A stretch of 64,000 nt of DNA, from assembly GCA_013372975.1 (NCBI GenBank), contig JABXIS010000023.1, positions 22,289-86,288 on the forward strand, given 5' to 3'. A program made the position numbers and the translations under genes. This document shows positions 1-8,398 of this stretch, one piece after another. Origin of the DNA: Alphaproteobacteria bacterium (GTDB lineage: Bacteria; Pseudomonadota; Alphaproteobacteria; Sphingomonadales; Kordiimonadaceae). The notes beneath the pieces are model-generated. The model was not told the origin of the DNA, did no database searches, and saw nothing but the letters and a program-made list of their open reading frames with translations. Each line of letters starts with the position of its first letter. The stretch's first letter is position 1.

Positions 1-1
1 T

Positions 2-2464
2 CCCACCGTGTTTGGCGAAGACGGAAAATCGCCGCTGGATGTACAGGCCACTGTGGCCGGTTTTGAAGCAATCCAAAAACAGATCGTATCCGAAACGAGC
101 GCTGATTACAGCCTTGAACAGATCGCCGAAGGCTTCCTCGCCGTGGCCGTCGAGCATATGGCGCGGGCGATCAAACGTGTGTCCGTGGAACGTGGCCACG
201 ACATCAAAAAATACAGCCTTCTTTCTTTCGGTGGCGCGGGCGGCCAGCATGCCTGCCTTGTGGCCGATGCCCTCGGGATAGACCGCGTGATCGTGCCGCC
301 TTTTTCGGGCGTATTGTCCGCCCTGGGCATGGGCCTCGCCGACCAGCGCGTGATTGTGGACAAGGCGCTTGAATGTGGAACAAACGATTGGGACCTTGTC
401 GCCACCGAAGCCGCCAATGTATCGCAACAGGCGCAAAACGCCCTTTCCGATCAAGGCGTTGGCCGGAACGCGCAGCAGCTGAACCTGCATCTGCGTGTGA
501 AATACAAAGGCACGGACAGCACCATCAGTGTACCTATGTGCGCCCGCGAAGAGCTGCGCCAAACCTTTGAAGCAGAGCATAAAATCCAGTTCGGCTTTAC
601 CGAGCCAGAGCAGGCAATCGTGATTGAGGCGGTTGAAGCCGAGGCCACGGGCGGCGGCGCAGCCACGGCGCTCAATCTGTCGGCATGTGGCACCGAAACC
701 GAAGCACCCTTGTCACAGCAGATGTTTGCTGAAGGGTCTCGCACGTCTGTGCCTGTGTACCAACGGGAAACGCTTTGCCCTGGGCACCGGATCACCGGCC
801 CGGCCACGATCCTTGAAAACGGTGGCACCACGACGCTTGAACCCGGCTGGACCGCTGTGCTGACGGTGAATGACACCCTGGTGCTGGAGCGCACAGAGGC
901 CCGCTCCCGCAAGGCGGTGGATGCTTCTCGCCCTGATCCGATCATGCTTGAAATTTTCAACAACCTCTTCATGTCGGTGGCCGAGGAAATGGGCGGTGTA
1001 CTCGCGAAAACAGCCCATTCGGTGAATGTGAAGGAACGGCTGGATTTCTCCTGCGCCGTGTTTGACGCAGAAGGCAACCTGATCGCCAACGCGCCCCATA
1101 TGCCCGTGCATCTGGGCAGCATGGGCGAAAGTGTCTCCAGCATCATCGCTGCACGCGCAGGCACAATGCAGCCGGGCGATGTGTTCATGCTGAATGATCC
1201 GTTTGCAGGCGGCACCCACCTACCCGATATCACCGTGATTACACCTGTATTTATTGATGGGCGGGATAAACCGCATTTCTACGTGGCCTCCCGCGGGCAC
1301 CATGCCGACATCGGCGGCATCACTCCGGGTTCCATGCCACCAGCCTCTCAAAAAATCGATGAGGAAGGCACCCGTTTCACGGACTTTAGGCTGGTAAGCG
1401 CGGGGCGGTTTGAAGAGGCAAAGGTACGGGAAAGCCTTGCGGATGGGCCCTACCCCGCCCGCAATCCCGACCAGAATATTGCCGACCTGAAAGCGCAGGT
1501 TGCCGCCAACGAACGCGGCATCGCCCTCGTACGCAAACTTGCGGCCGATTTCGGCCTCAATGTGGTGGACGCCTATATGGGGCACGTGCAGGATAACGCC
1601 GAAGAAGCTGTCCGCCGGGTGGTGGACCGCCTCGCAGACGGGCACTACCGCTACCCGATGGACTGCGGCGCGGAAGTGTGCGTATCCCTTAAGGTGGACA
1701 GAGCGCACCGGTGCGTAACCGTTGATTTTACGGGCACAAGCGAGGTGCAGCCCAACAATTTCAATGCGCCACTTGCCGTTACAAAAGCTGCCGTTCTGTA
1801 TGTGTTCCGGACCCTCACAGGGGAAGATATCCCGCTCAACGCCGGTTGCCTCAAACCCATCAACCTGATCGTACCCGAGGGCAGTATGCTGAACCCAACA
1901 CCGCCCGCCGCTGTGGTGGCCGGCAACGTGGAAACCAGCCAAGTGGTGACAAACGCCCTATTTCTTGCGGCAGGCACAATGGCTGCCGCCCAAGGCACTA
2001 TGAACAATCTGACCTTCGGCAACCAGACCTATCAATATTATGAGACCATCGCAGGCGGCACTGGCGCGGGGCCAAACTTCAAGGGCACGGACGCGATTCA
2101 GTCTCATATGACCAATAGCCGCCTGACCGATGTGGAAGTGATGGAATGGCGCTACCCTGTGCGGATCGAAAAGTTTGGCATCCGCCCGGACAGCGGCGGT
2201 GAGGGCCAATGGGAAGGCGGCAACGGCGCAATACGAGCAATTCGTTTCCTCGAAGACATGGAGGTGTCGATACTTTCAGGCCACCGTACCCAAGGTGCAC
2301 CCGGGCTCGATGGCGGAACGCCAGGCAGGCCTGGCAGCACCACTATTCGCAGGATAAACGGGGATGAAATTACGCTCGGGGCCGCAGATCATTCGAACGT
2401 TTCAGCTGGCGATTTGGTGATCATCAAAACGCCGGGCGGCGGTGGATATGGCTCTCTATCTTGA
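2..2464 (+). CDS. Hydantoinase/5-oxoprolinase family protein, HyuA-HyuB fusion (5' truncated)
   Basis: The reading frame is open to the window edge, so the start lies upstream. About the first 300 residues match the C-terminal half of a HyuA-type ATP-dependent hydantoinase/oxoprolinase (the SFGGAGGQHA motif is typical). From about residue 315 (PDPIMLEIFNNLF) a HyuB-type domain follows, with conserved LNDPFAGGTHLPDITV and HHADIGG. The end GGGGYG is typical of HyuB. Fusion of both halves in one chain is the architecture of 5-oxoprolinase, which opens 5-oxoproline or hydantoin rings using ATP in the cytoplasm. The true substrate cannot be told from sequence. It is followed after about 115 bp by the P450 gene, which has its own promoter, so a shared operon is not required. 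Confidence 0.9.
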   Translation, partial: PTVFGEDGKSPLDVQATVAGFEAIQKQIVSETSADYSLEQIAEGFLAVAVEHMARAIKRVSVERGHDIKKYSLLSFGGAGGQHACLVADALGIDRVIVPPFSGVLSALGMGLADQRVIVDKALECGTNDWDLVATEAANVSQQAQNALSDQGVGRNAQQLNLHLRVKYKGTDSTISVPMCAREELRQTFEAEHKIQFGFTEPEQAIVIEAVEAEATGGGAATALNLSACGTETEAPLSQQMFAEGSRTSVPVYQRETLCPGHRITGPATILENGGTTTLEPGWTAVLTVNDTLVLERTEARSRKAVDASRPDPIMLEIFNNLFMSVAEEMGGVLAKTAHSVNVKERLDFSCAVFDAEGNLIANAPHMPVHLGSMGESVSSIIAARAGTMQPGDVFMLNDPFAGGTHLPDITVITPVFIDGRDKPHFYVASRGHHADIGGITPGSMPPASQKIDEEGTRFTDFRLVSAGRFEEAKVRESLADGPYPARNPDQNIADLKAQVAANERGIALVRKLAADFGLNVVDAYMGHVQDNAEEAVRRVVDRLADGHYRYPMDCGAEVCVSLKVDRAHRCVTVDFTGTSEVQPNNFNAPLAVTKAAVLYVFRTLTGEDIPLNAGCLKPINLIVPEGSMLNPTPPAAVVAGNVETSQVVTNALFLAAGTMAAAQGTMNNLTFGNQTYQYYETIAGGTGAGPNFKGTDAIQSHMTNSRLTDVEVMEWRYPVRIEKFGIRPDSGGEGQWEGGNGAIRAIRFLEDMEVSILSGHRTQGAPGLDGGTPGRPGSTTIRRINGDEITLGAADHSNVSAGDLVIIKTPGGGGYGSLS

Positions 2465-2480
2465 GGTCCTTCTGATCTAT

Positions 2481-2508
2481 TTGACAGACGCCCAACTCGC
2501 TTTATAGT
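2481..2508 (+). promoter_or_regulatory. Sigma-70 type promoter for the P450-GMC pair
   Basis: TTGACA at 2481-2486 and TATAGT at 2503-2508 are separated by 16 bp. The -35 box is a perfect consensus match and the -10 box differs at one base (TATAGT for TATAAT). The site lies in the gap after the hydantoinase stop codon and about 70 bp before the P450 start. Confidence 0.6.
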
Positions 2509-2579
2509 TATTTTCTGGACTGACTAGTTCCGATTATATTGTCCTGGCTGTATCAATGTCCTTGGGGAGGGGTAAACAG

Positions 2580-3935
2580 TTGACGACACATGCAGGCGAA
2601 AGCGGTAACGGCGCCCCGCACATCACAGACATTCCGGGTGAACGAGGCCTTCCCATTATCGGCCATACCTTTGATATCATCCGTGATCCGGTAGCATTCG
2701 GCAACCGGATGCGCAGCAAATATGGCCCGGTTTATCGCAGCCACAGTTTTTTCCGCGACAGCATCACGCTTATTGGCCCTGAGGCCAACGAATTCATCTT
2801 GATGGACAGAGGCAAAAATTTTTCCAGCGAAAAAGGCTGGTGGCCCTACATCGGGAAACTGTTCCCTCGCGGCTTGATGCTGCTGGACTTTGACGAACAT
2901 AAAGCCCACCGCCACATCATGACCGCAGCGTTCAAAAGCGGGCCGATGAAAGGCTATCTTGAGCGCCTGAATGACGATATCCCTAGCCGCATCAAAGCGT
3001 GGGGAGATAAAAAGAGTTTTCAATTTTATCCCGCCATCAAACAGTTATCGCTTGATATGGCCACCACAGTATTTCTTGGTCTTGACCCGGGCCCGGAAAG
3101 CCAGAAAGTCAACAAGGCACTGACAGATATGGTTGCCGCCAGCATGGGCGTGGTGCGGGTGCCCGTGCCCGGCACCAAGATGGCGAGGGGCATCAAGGGC
3201 CGCCAGTTCATGATTGAATTCCTGGGCTCATTGATCCCGGAACGCCGTGGTGGCGACGCTACCGATATTTTCAGCCAGCTTTGCCGCGCCGAAGACGAAA
3301 ATGGCAACCGTTTCACCGATCAGGAAATTATCGACCACATGATCTTCCTATGGATGGCCGCACACGACACCATCACTAGTTCGGTCACAACACTTGTTTA
3401 CGAACTCGGCCGCCATACCGAGTGGCAGGAAAAACTGCGTACTGAAATCAAATCCCTCGGCTTGAATGACGACAGGGTTCCTTTCGACAAATTGAATGAC
3501 CTCACTCTTACAGAATATGCCTTCAAGGAAGCTTTGCGCATGAACCCGCCGGTGCCCGCGATGCCAAGGCAAACGGTAAGAGACGTGGAATTTTCCGGCC
3601 ATATTCTGCCCAAAGGATCAATAGTGGGGATCAGTACTGTCGCGACCCACCGCGATGAGGAAACCTGGCCTAACCCGCAATCTTTTGATCCAATGCGGTT
3701 TTCTCCCGAAGGCGGCGCCAAAGAGCGGCACCGCTACGCCTGGATACCGTTCGGTGGCGGCGCCCACATGTGCCTTGGATTGCACTTTGCTTATATGCAG
3801 GCGAAGGTCATCATGGCGCATCTGCTGCCACACTATGAGATTGTGTTGCCTGAGGGTTACAGCACACAATTCCAGATCATGCCCCTTATCAAGCCAGTGG
3901 ACGGCTTGCCTGTAACATTGAAAGCGATCTCATGA
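2580..3935 (+). CDS. Cytochrome P450
   Basis: A soluble bacterial cytochrome P450 (haem monooxygenase) of about 451 residues, normal for the family, with no membrane anchor. Visible motifs are the I-helix oxygen-activation segment (AAHDTITS), the K-helix ExxR (KEALRMNPP) and the haem-binding loop FGGGAHMCLG with the thiolate cysteine near residue 398. The likely start is TTG at 2580, because a strong GGGGAGGGG Shine-Dalgarno sequence (2564-2572) sits 7 nt before it. An ATG at 2556 is in frame but would place that sequence inside the gene. The stop overlaps the start of the GMC dehydrogenase by 4 bp (ATGA), so the two are translationally coupled. The substrate is unknown. Hydroxylation followed by alcohol oxidation by the neighbour is a reasonable inference. 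Confidence 0.93.
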   Translation: MTTHAGESGNGAPHITDIPGERGLPIIGHTFDIIRDPVAFGNRMRSKYGPVYRSHSFFRDSITLIGPEANEFILMDRGKNFSSEKGWWPYIGKLFPRGLMLLDFDEHKAHRHIMTAAFKSGPMKGYLERLNDDIPSRIKAWGDKKSFQFYPAIKQLSLDMATTVFLGLDPGPESQKVNKALTDMVAASMGVVRVPVPGTKMARGIKGRQFMIEFLGSLIPERRGGDATDIFSQLCRAEDENGNRFTDQEIIDHMIFLWMAAHDTITSSVTTLVYELGRHTEWQEKLRTEIKSLGLNDDRVPFDKLNDLTLTEYAFKEALRMNPPVPAMPRQTVRDVEFSGHILPKGSIVGISTVATHRDEETWPNPQSFDPMRFSPEGGAKERHRYAWIPFGGGAHMCLGLHFAYMQAKVIMAHLLPHYEIVLPEGYSTQFQIMPLIKPVDGLPVTLKAIS

Positions 3936-5557
3936 GCGAAAAGATATTTGATTATATTGTGGTTGGTGCGGGTTCTGCCGGATGTGCGATGGCGGCCCGC
4001 CTAAGCGAAAATTCGAACATCTCGGTTCTGCTCGTGGAAGCCGGCAGCAAAGACAAATCCATGACAATCCACATGCCCGGCATGATTGCCAAGGTGGTGG
4101 CACCCAATAAGCACAACTGGAACTATTGGACAGAGGCACAACCCCACCTGAACGGCAGGCGGCTATATTGGCCACGTGGTAAAGTGCTTGGCGGCTCTTC
4201 ATCTATCAACGGGCTTTTATATGTACGTGGTCATGCTCGCGACTACGACGAATGGGCGCAACTGGGATGCAAAGGTTGGTCCTTTGACGATGTTCTACCC
4301 TATTTCAAGAAATCCGAAGGTAGCGACAGGCCCGCAGATGACTTCCATTCCGATGACGGCCCACTAAAAACCACACAACACACATCGGACAGCCCTTTGA
4401 ATGTTGCCTTCCTGAATGCCGCAAGCGAGATGGGCTTGCCGTTCACGGATGATTTTAACGGCCCTGCCCAAGAAGGCGTGGGCTGGTATGATCAGACCAT
4501 CAGAGGTGGAAGGCGGCAGAGTGCAGCACAAGCCTATCTGCGCGAGGCGGAAAAACGCGAAAATCTGACGATCCTGACAGACGCTCAGGTACGCTGTGTT
4601 ACACTTAAGGGTAAAAAAGCGACCGGCATAGAAGTAACCCGCAAAGACCGTAGGGAAACCTGGCATGCAGGTCGGGAGGTTATCCTTTGTGGTGGGGCCA
4701 TCAATAGCCCTCAACTTCTGCAGCTTTCGGGGATCGGCGATCCAGCTGACATTCAGGCTGTCGGGTTGCCGGTCTTCCACGACCTTAAGGGTGTTGGCAA
4801 GAACATGCAGGATCATTTGGACCTCACTGTCTATGCCCATTTGAAGGAACCCATTTCCTATCTGCGTTACAAAGCGCCGCATCGCGGCATCACCGAAATG
4901 GTGAAATGGATGCTGGGCCGCCCAGGCGTTCTTTCCGACTGTGTGACACCAGTAGGGGCGTTCCTGAAAACTGACAAAGCGCTTGAACGGCCCGATATAC
5001 AATTCCACATTATGCTGGCAATGGCAGACGAGCCCCACGGCTTCGCTGATCCGCACGAACATGGGTATGGCATTCATATTTGCCAGCTTCGTCCGCATAG
5101 TCGTGGGACGATCTCGCTTACTTCCAGCGACCCACTTGCTCCTGCGAAAATTGATCCAAATTACCTGTCAGAATCAGAAGATCTTCGAGTGATGCGCGAG
5201 GGCATCAAGGTTGTCCGTCGCCTGATGCACCAACACGCCCTTTGGGATCTGACGGAGAAGGAAAAGGCGCCATTTGATGGCGTGGACATAGACGATGATG
5301 ATGCAACGGAAGAAATCATCAGACAGAAAGCAGAGACCATTTATCATCCCGTAGGCACCTGCGCCATGGGGCCTGCAGACAATGCCCTGAGTGTGGTGGA
5401 TCCAGAACTCAAGGTGATCGGCCTTGAAGGTCTGCGTGTTGTGGATGCGTCTGTAATGCCGCGCCTAATAGGTGGCAACACCAATGCGCCAACAATCATG
5501 ATTGCCGAGAAATGTGCCGATATGATCAAGGCTGGCTTGAAGCTGGAACCTGCTTGA
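3932..5557 (+). CDS. GMC-family FAD-dependent alcohol/choline-type dehydrogenase
   Basis: A 541-residue glucose-methanol-choline oxidoreductase. The N-terminus carries the Rossmann FAD-binding motif GAGSAG (residues about 12-17), followed by the family signature around GGSSSINGLLYVRG. A C-terminal active-site pair is visible, His near residue 472 (HPVGTC) and Asn near 516 (GGNTNAPT). Length and motifs fit the choline dehydrogenase / medium-chain alcohol dehydrogenase (BetA/AlkJ) branch. The gene overlaps the P450 by 4 bp, so the two are probably co-translated. The enzyme may oxidise the alcohol made by the P450 (inference). There is no neighbouring betB or betI, which argues against a choline-betaine role. 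Confidence 0.92.
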   Translation: MSEKIFDYIVVGAGSAGCAMAARLSENSNISVLLVEAGSKDKSMTIHMPGMIAKVVAPNKHNWNYWTEAQPHLNGRRLYWPRGKVLGGSSSINGLLYVRGHARDYDEWAQLGCKGWSFDDVLPYFKKSEGSDRPADDFHSDDGPLKTTQHTSDSPLNVAFLNAASEMGLPFTDDFNGPAQEGVGWYDQTIRGGRRQSAAQAYLREAEKRENLTILTDAQVRCVTLKGKKATGIEVTRKDRRETWHAGREVILCGGAINSPQLLQLSGIGDPADIQAVGLPVFHDLKGVGKNMQDHLDLTVYAHLKEPISYLRYKAPHRGITEMVKWMLGRPGVLSDCVTPVGAFLKTDKALERPDIQFHIMLAMADEPHGFADPHEHGYGIHICQLRPHSRGTISLTSSDPLAPAKIDPNYLSESEDLRVMREGIKVVRRLMHQHALWDLTEKEKAPFDGVDIDDDDATEEIIRQKAETIYHPVGTCAMGPADNALSVVDPELKVIGLEGLRVVDASVMPRLIGGNTNAPTIMIAEKCADMIKAGLKLEPA

Positions 5558-5567
5558 CCGTTGTCAA
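5554..5567. promoter_or_regulatory. FNR/FixK-type box upstream of usp
   Basis: TTGAC-CGTT-GTCAA is a perfect 5-4-5 palindrome fitting the FNR/FixK half-site pattern TTGAY-N4-RTCAA. It overlaps the stop codon of the GMC gene and its centre is about 75 bp before the usp ATG. Role is inferred from sequence and position only. Confidence 0.5.
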
Positions 5568-5634
5568 GGTCCGGCTGATTCAAATAGCCTAACGTTAACC
5601 GTGTAGAAGTCCTGCACAGGAAACGGAGGGCCAC

Positions 5635-6075
5635 ATGAGCAAGAAACAACTTTATCTCGTCGCTGTAGATGGCAGTGAATGGGGAAACCGAGCCGCTGAC
5701 CATGCCATTCGTCAGGCTTCCCTTACTGGTGCGGATGTTAAACTCCTGACGGTTATTCCCTGGTCTGGCTATCAACCGCTTACAGTAGAAGAGATTGTCA
5801 ATCGCCCGCTCGAGAAAGAGCAGGAAGAAAAACGGGCGCAGGAACAAATTCTGGACCCGATCAAACAGAGACATGCAGGCACAGATGTCCATGTCGAGAG
5901 CGCCTATTTCTGGGGCCACCCCGTAGACGTCATTCGTCGCCTCTCGAAGGAGGAAGGCGCCGCTCAAGTTTTCATCGGTCGGCGGGGTCGCTCTCGCGTC
6001 GCCGACCTAATTTTGGGAAGCGTAGCCAACTCATTGGCCCATTCGCTGGGTGTACCGATTGTTCTCGTACCCTAG
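5635..6075 (+). CDS. Universal stress protein, single UspA domain
   Basis: A 146-residue UspA-fold protein. It starts with the usual first strand (LYLVAVDGSEWGNRA) and ends with the ATP-binding pattern and last strand (IGRRGRSRVADLILGSVANSLAHS, then VPIVLVP). The glycine-rich GRRGRS and the following GS fit the nucleotide-binding Usp class. Start ATG is preceded by GGAAACGGAGGG. A FNR/FixK-type palindrome lies upstream, which fits oxygen-limited induction as known for Usp genes in other proteobacteria (inference). The last 104 bp overlap the 3' end of the convergent hybrid histidine kinase gene. Confidence 0.93.
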   Translation: MSKKQLYLVAVDGSEWGNRAADHAIRQASLTGADVKLLTVIPWSGYQPLTVEEIVNRPLEKEQEEKRAQEQILDPIKQRHAGTDVHVESAYFWGHPVDVIRRLSKEEGAAQVFIGRRGRSRVADLILGSVANSLAHSLGVPIVLVP

Positions 6076-7648
6076 TTGCAGGCCATTGCCGCACTGACTT
6101 TCTGGCATTTATTGCGCGGGCCATTGCTTCCAGCAGGGTTTCAGGATTTACCGGTTTGCTTTGGTAACCATCCATACCGGCGTTCAGGAAAATCTCACGA
6201 TCACCTTCTAGGGCATGTGCGGTGAGCGCCATAATCGGCGTATTGCCGCCTTTGCCAGACAAGGACCGAATAAGCGCTGTTGCCTCAAGGCCATCCATGA
6301 CCGGCATAGCAATATCCATCACTATAATATCGAACGGTTCTTGGATTTGGACTGCGTTCACAGCTTCCTGCCCATTTGAAACCACGACCACTTCGTGCCC
6401 CTTGTTGGCCATGATGCTTCGGAACAATTCCTGATTGACAGGATTGTCCTCTGCTAACAGCACGCGCCATTTGCCAAAATCTCTTTGCGTGCTTTTGTTT
6501 GCTGAAGGCTTCAGGTCTGTGACCTTCTTTTGCGCAGCTTCCATAGGCAATCGAAGAGTAAACTTCGTGCCCTTACCAATTGCGCTCTCCACCTCAATAT
6601 CACCGCTAAATAATTCGACGATTTCACGGCATATATAGAGGCCAAGGCCTGTGCGATTATAATAGTGTGCGCCTGCCTCACTTTGATTGCCTTCAAAGAG
6701 CAGGCCGAGCCGGTTGGTCGGTATACCGATTCCGGTATCAGAAATCTGCACTTCCAAACAATCACTATTCCGCCAAGTTACAAAATCAGCAGTCAACGTA
6801 ACCGCGCCTTTGTGCGTAAATTTGAATGCGTTGCTCAAAAGAATAGTCAGAAGCTGGCGGAGCTTCTGGTGATCGACCTGCACATAGTCCGGTATCGCTG
6901 GACCAAGCTCAACAACTGTGCCCAACCCCTTGTTCGCAGCAGTGGTTGCATAAAGGTCGACGACATCCTGAATCAGATCGGGAAGTTGTGTAGGTTCGGC
7001 TTCCAGCGAACTACGCCCTGCCTCCAGATAGGACAAGTCGGTCAGTTCGTTCACAAATGCCAGAAGGGACTGCCCGGACCGGACCAAAAGGTCTGCATAT
7101 TTACGCTGCTCATTTGATAAAGCCGTTTCGCGCAGCAACTCAGCTACGCCCAAAACGCCATTTACCGGCGTCCTTATCTGGTGCCCTACTGTCGCCAGGA
7201 AGTTGAGTCGCGCAGCTTCCTTCTCACTATCTTCGGATTCTGCATGCTGTCGATCATTGCGAGGAGCCTGATGCCCGGCCTGCAATCGCCTGATCTGAAT
7301 TAGGCAAAGTGTGTCGGCCACTTCTTCTCGCATTGGCCGCAGGGAATGTACATAATGGCGCCCTTCAAGCGGTTGAATGGTGATATCTACCGGCTCAGAC
7401 AATAGGGAAAGCCCATCTTCCGATTGCGGTACATTCGCAGCAACCCCCTTTTCGATCGCATTCTGCACACGTCCAATCAACTCGGGCGTAAAGGTGTGCG
7501 GCAAAATCTTGTTGGCCGCCTGATTGCAGGCTGTTTCGGCTTCGATGCCGGTCGCCCGTTCCATCCATTTATTCCAAAGCCTTACATCCAAGTCGGGGCC
7601 AATGACAACAAGCCCGATATTGGCGGAATTGACAATTTCCTGCAGCAC
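5972..7648 (-). CDS. PAS-containing hybrid histidine kinase (HisKA-HATPase-REC)
   Basis: A cytoplasmic hybrid sensor kinase with no membrane segment. Order of parts: a PAS domain near the N-terminus (ANIGLVVIGPDLDVRLWN); a HisKA dimerisation helix with phospho-accepting His near residue 156 (ATVGHQIRTPVNG); a HATPase_c domain (NAFKF, DTGIGIP, GTGLGLYI-like GLGLYICREI); and a C-terminal receiver (LLAEDNPVNQ, acceptor Asp in VMDIAMPVMDG, Lys in SKPV). GTG at 7648 is chosen because GAAGAGGAGAGG stands just upstream and the PAS domain begins at once. A TTG at 7786 would add 46 residues of non-domain sequence. The tail after the receiver (about 35 residues) is encoded antisense to the end of usp. 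The input signal is unknown, and no phosphotransfer protein is nearby. Confidence 0.88.
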   Translation of the reverse strand: MLQEIVNSANIGLVVIGPDLDVRLWNKWMERATGIEAETACNQAANKILPHTFTPELIGRVQNAIEKGVAANVPQSEDGLSLLSEPVDITIQPLEGRHYVHSLRPMREEVADTLCLIQIRRLQAGHQAPRNDRQHAESEDSEKEAARLNFLATVGHQIRTPVNGVLGVAELLRETALSNEQRKYADLLVRSGQSLLAFVNELTDLSYLEAGRSSLEAEPTQLPDLIQDVVDLYATTAANKGLGTVVELGPAIPDYVQVDHQKLRQLLTILLSNAFKFTHKGAVTLTADFVTWRNSDCLEVQISDTGIGIPTNRLGLLFEGNQSEAGAHYYNRTGLGLYICREIVELFSGDIEVESAIGKGTKFTLRLPMEAAQKKVTDLKPSANKSTQRDFGKWRVLLAEDNPVNQELFRSIMANKGHEVVVVSNGQEAVNAVQIQEPFDIIVMDIAMPVMDGLEATALIRSLSGKGGNTPIMALTAHALEGDREIFLNAGMDGYQSKPVNPETLLEAMARAINARKSVRQWPATRVREQSVHPANGPMSWLRFPKLGRRRESDPADR

Positions 7649-7996
7649 AAACCTCTCCTCTTCTCGCCTGACCGCCTTTTGGCAAATCAGGTTTTGCCTG
7701 CAAAAATACGCCTCCCCAGCTTTTCCATGCAGCGCACTGCATGCCCAATTTTCCCAACGCCCCCCATTGACGTTTTTGCGGATCAATAATCACCACTCGG
7801 AAACAATGATATAACCACAACTAATGATAGGATATATTAGTAAAAAAACAACTAATAGTATTTTCTTCTGACATTTTTATAGTTTCTTGAATAATGGCGA
7901 AGATGCAGGAAGGAAATATTTCATGCCGTTTCTTTTATCTGCTGCCTAAAAATTCTATAAAACCAAGAAATTGGATCAAAGCGTCTGGAGAAATTT
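7649..7996. other. AT-rich gap between divergent genes
   Basis: About 350 bp between the hybrid kinase (minus) and the DUF423 gene (plus). The part from about 7790 to 7990 is visibly richer in A and T than its surroundings, with repeated ACTAAT-like words (for example near 7820 and 7850), and probably holds both promoters. I see no gene and no convincing single promoter. Confidence 0.4.
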
Positions 7997-8395
7997 GTGC
8001 ATAAAGGCCAAATCATAATGCTCGGTGCCGCCAACGGCATGATAGCAACCGGTTTATCCGCTATAGGGGCTCATGCCCTGCCCGCCACCATGACGGCATT
8101 TGACAAAGCCACTTTCGCACTGGCCACCGACTTTCATCTCTTCCACGCCCTGGCGTTGCTTTTAACCGGCATGCTCGCAAGCGTGCGACCAAACACCAGG
8201 CCCTTTTCCATCGCGGCATGGCTCTATCAAGTGGGTATCATTGCATTTTCTGGTAGCTTGTATTTGCGAACCGCACTCGGGCCAGGCAGCCTCGGCTTTT
8301 TTCACTGGGTAACGCCGATTGGTGGATTAGCTTTGATCGCAGGTTGGGGGGCGCTGATTTTGGCGGGATACACTATCTCACAAGAAAGAAGCTGA
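7997..8395 (+). CDS. DUF423 family small membrane protein
   Basis: A 132-residue integral membrane protein with four predicted hydrophobic segments. The N-terminus (GAANGMIATGLSAIGAHAL) carries the glycine/alanine-rich first helix and GAHAL motif typical of the DUF423/YgdD family, and FHLFHALALLL and FHWVTPIGGLALIAGW match the later conserved parts. Function is unknown in the family. Start is GTG at 7997 with TCTGGAG 6 nt upstream. It ends 3 bp before the stop of the convergent sensor kinase, with no room for a separate terminator. Confidence 0.85.
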   Translation: MHKGQIIMLGAANGMIATGLSAIGAHALPATMTAFDKATFALATDFHLFHALALLLTGMLASVRPNTRPFSIAAWLYQVGIIAFSGSLYLRTALGPGSLGFFHWVTPIGGLALIAGWGALILAGYTISQERS

Positions 8396-8398
8396 TCT

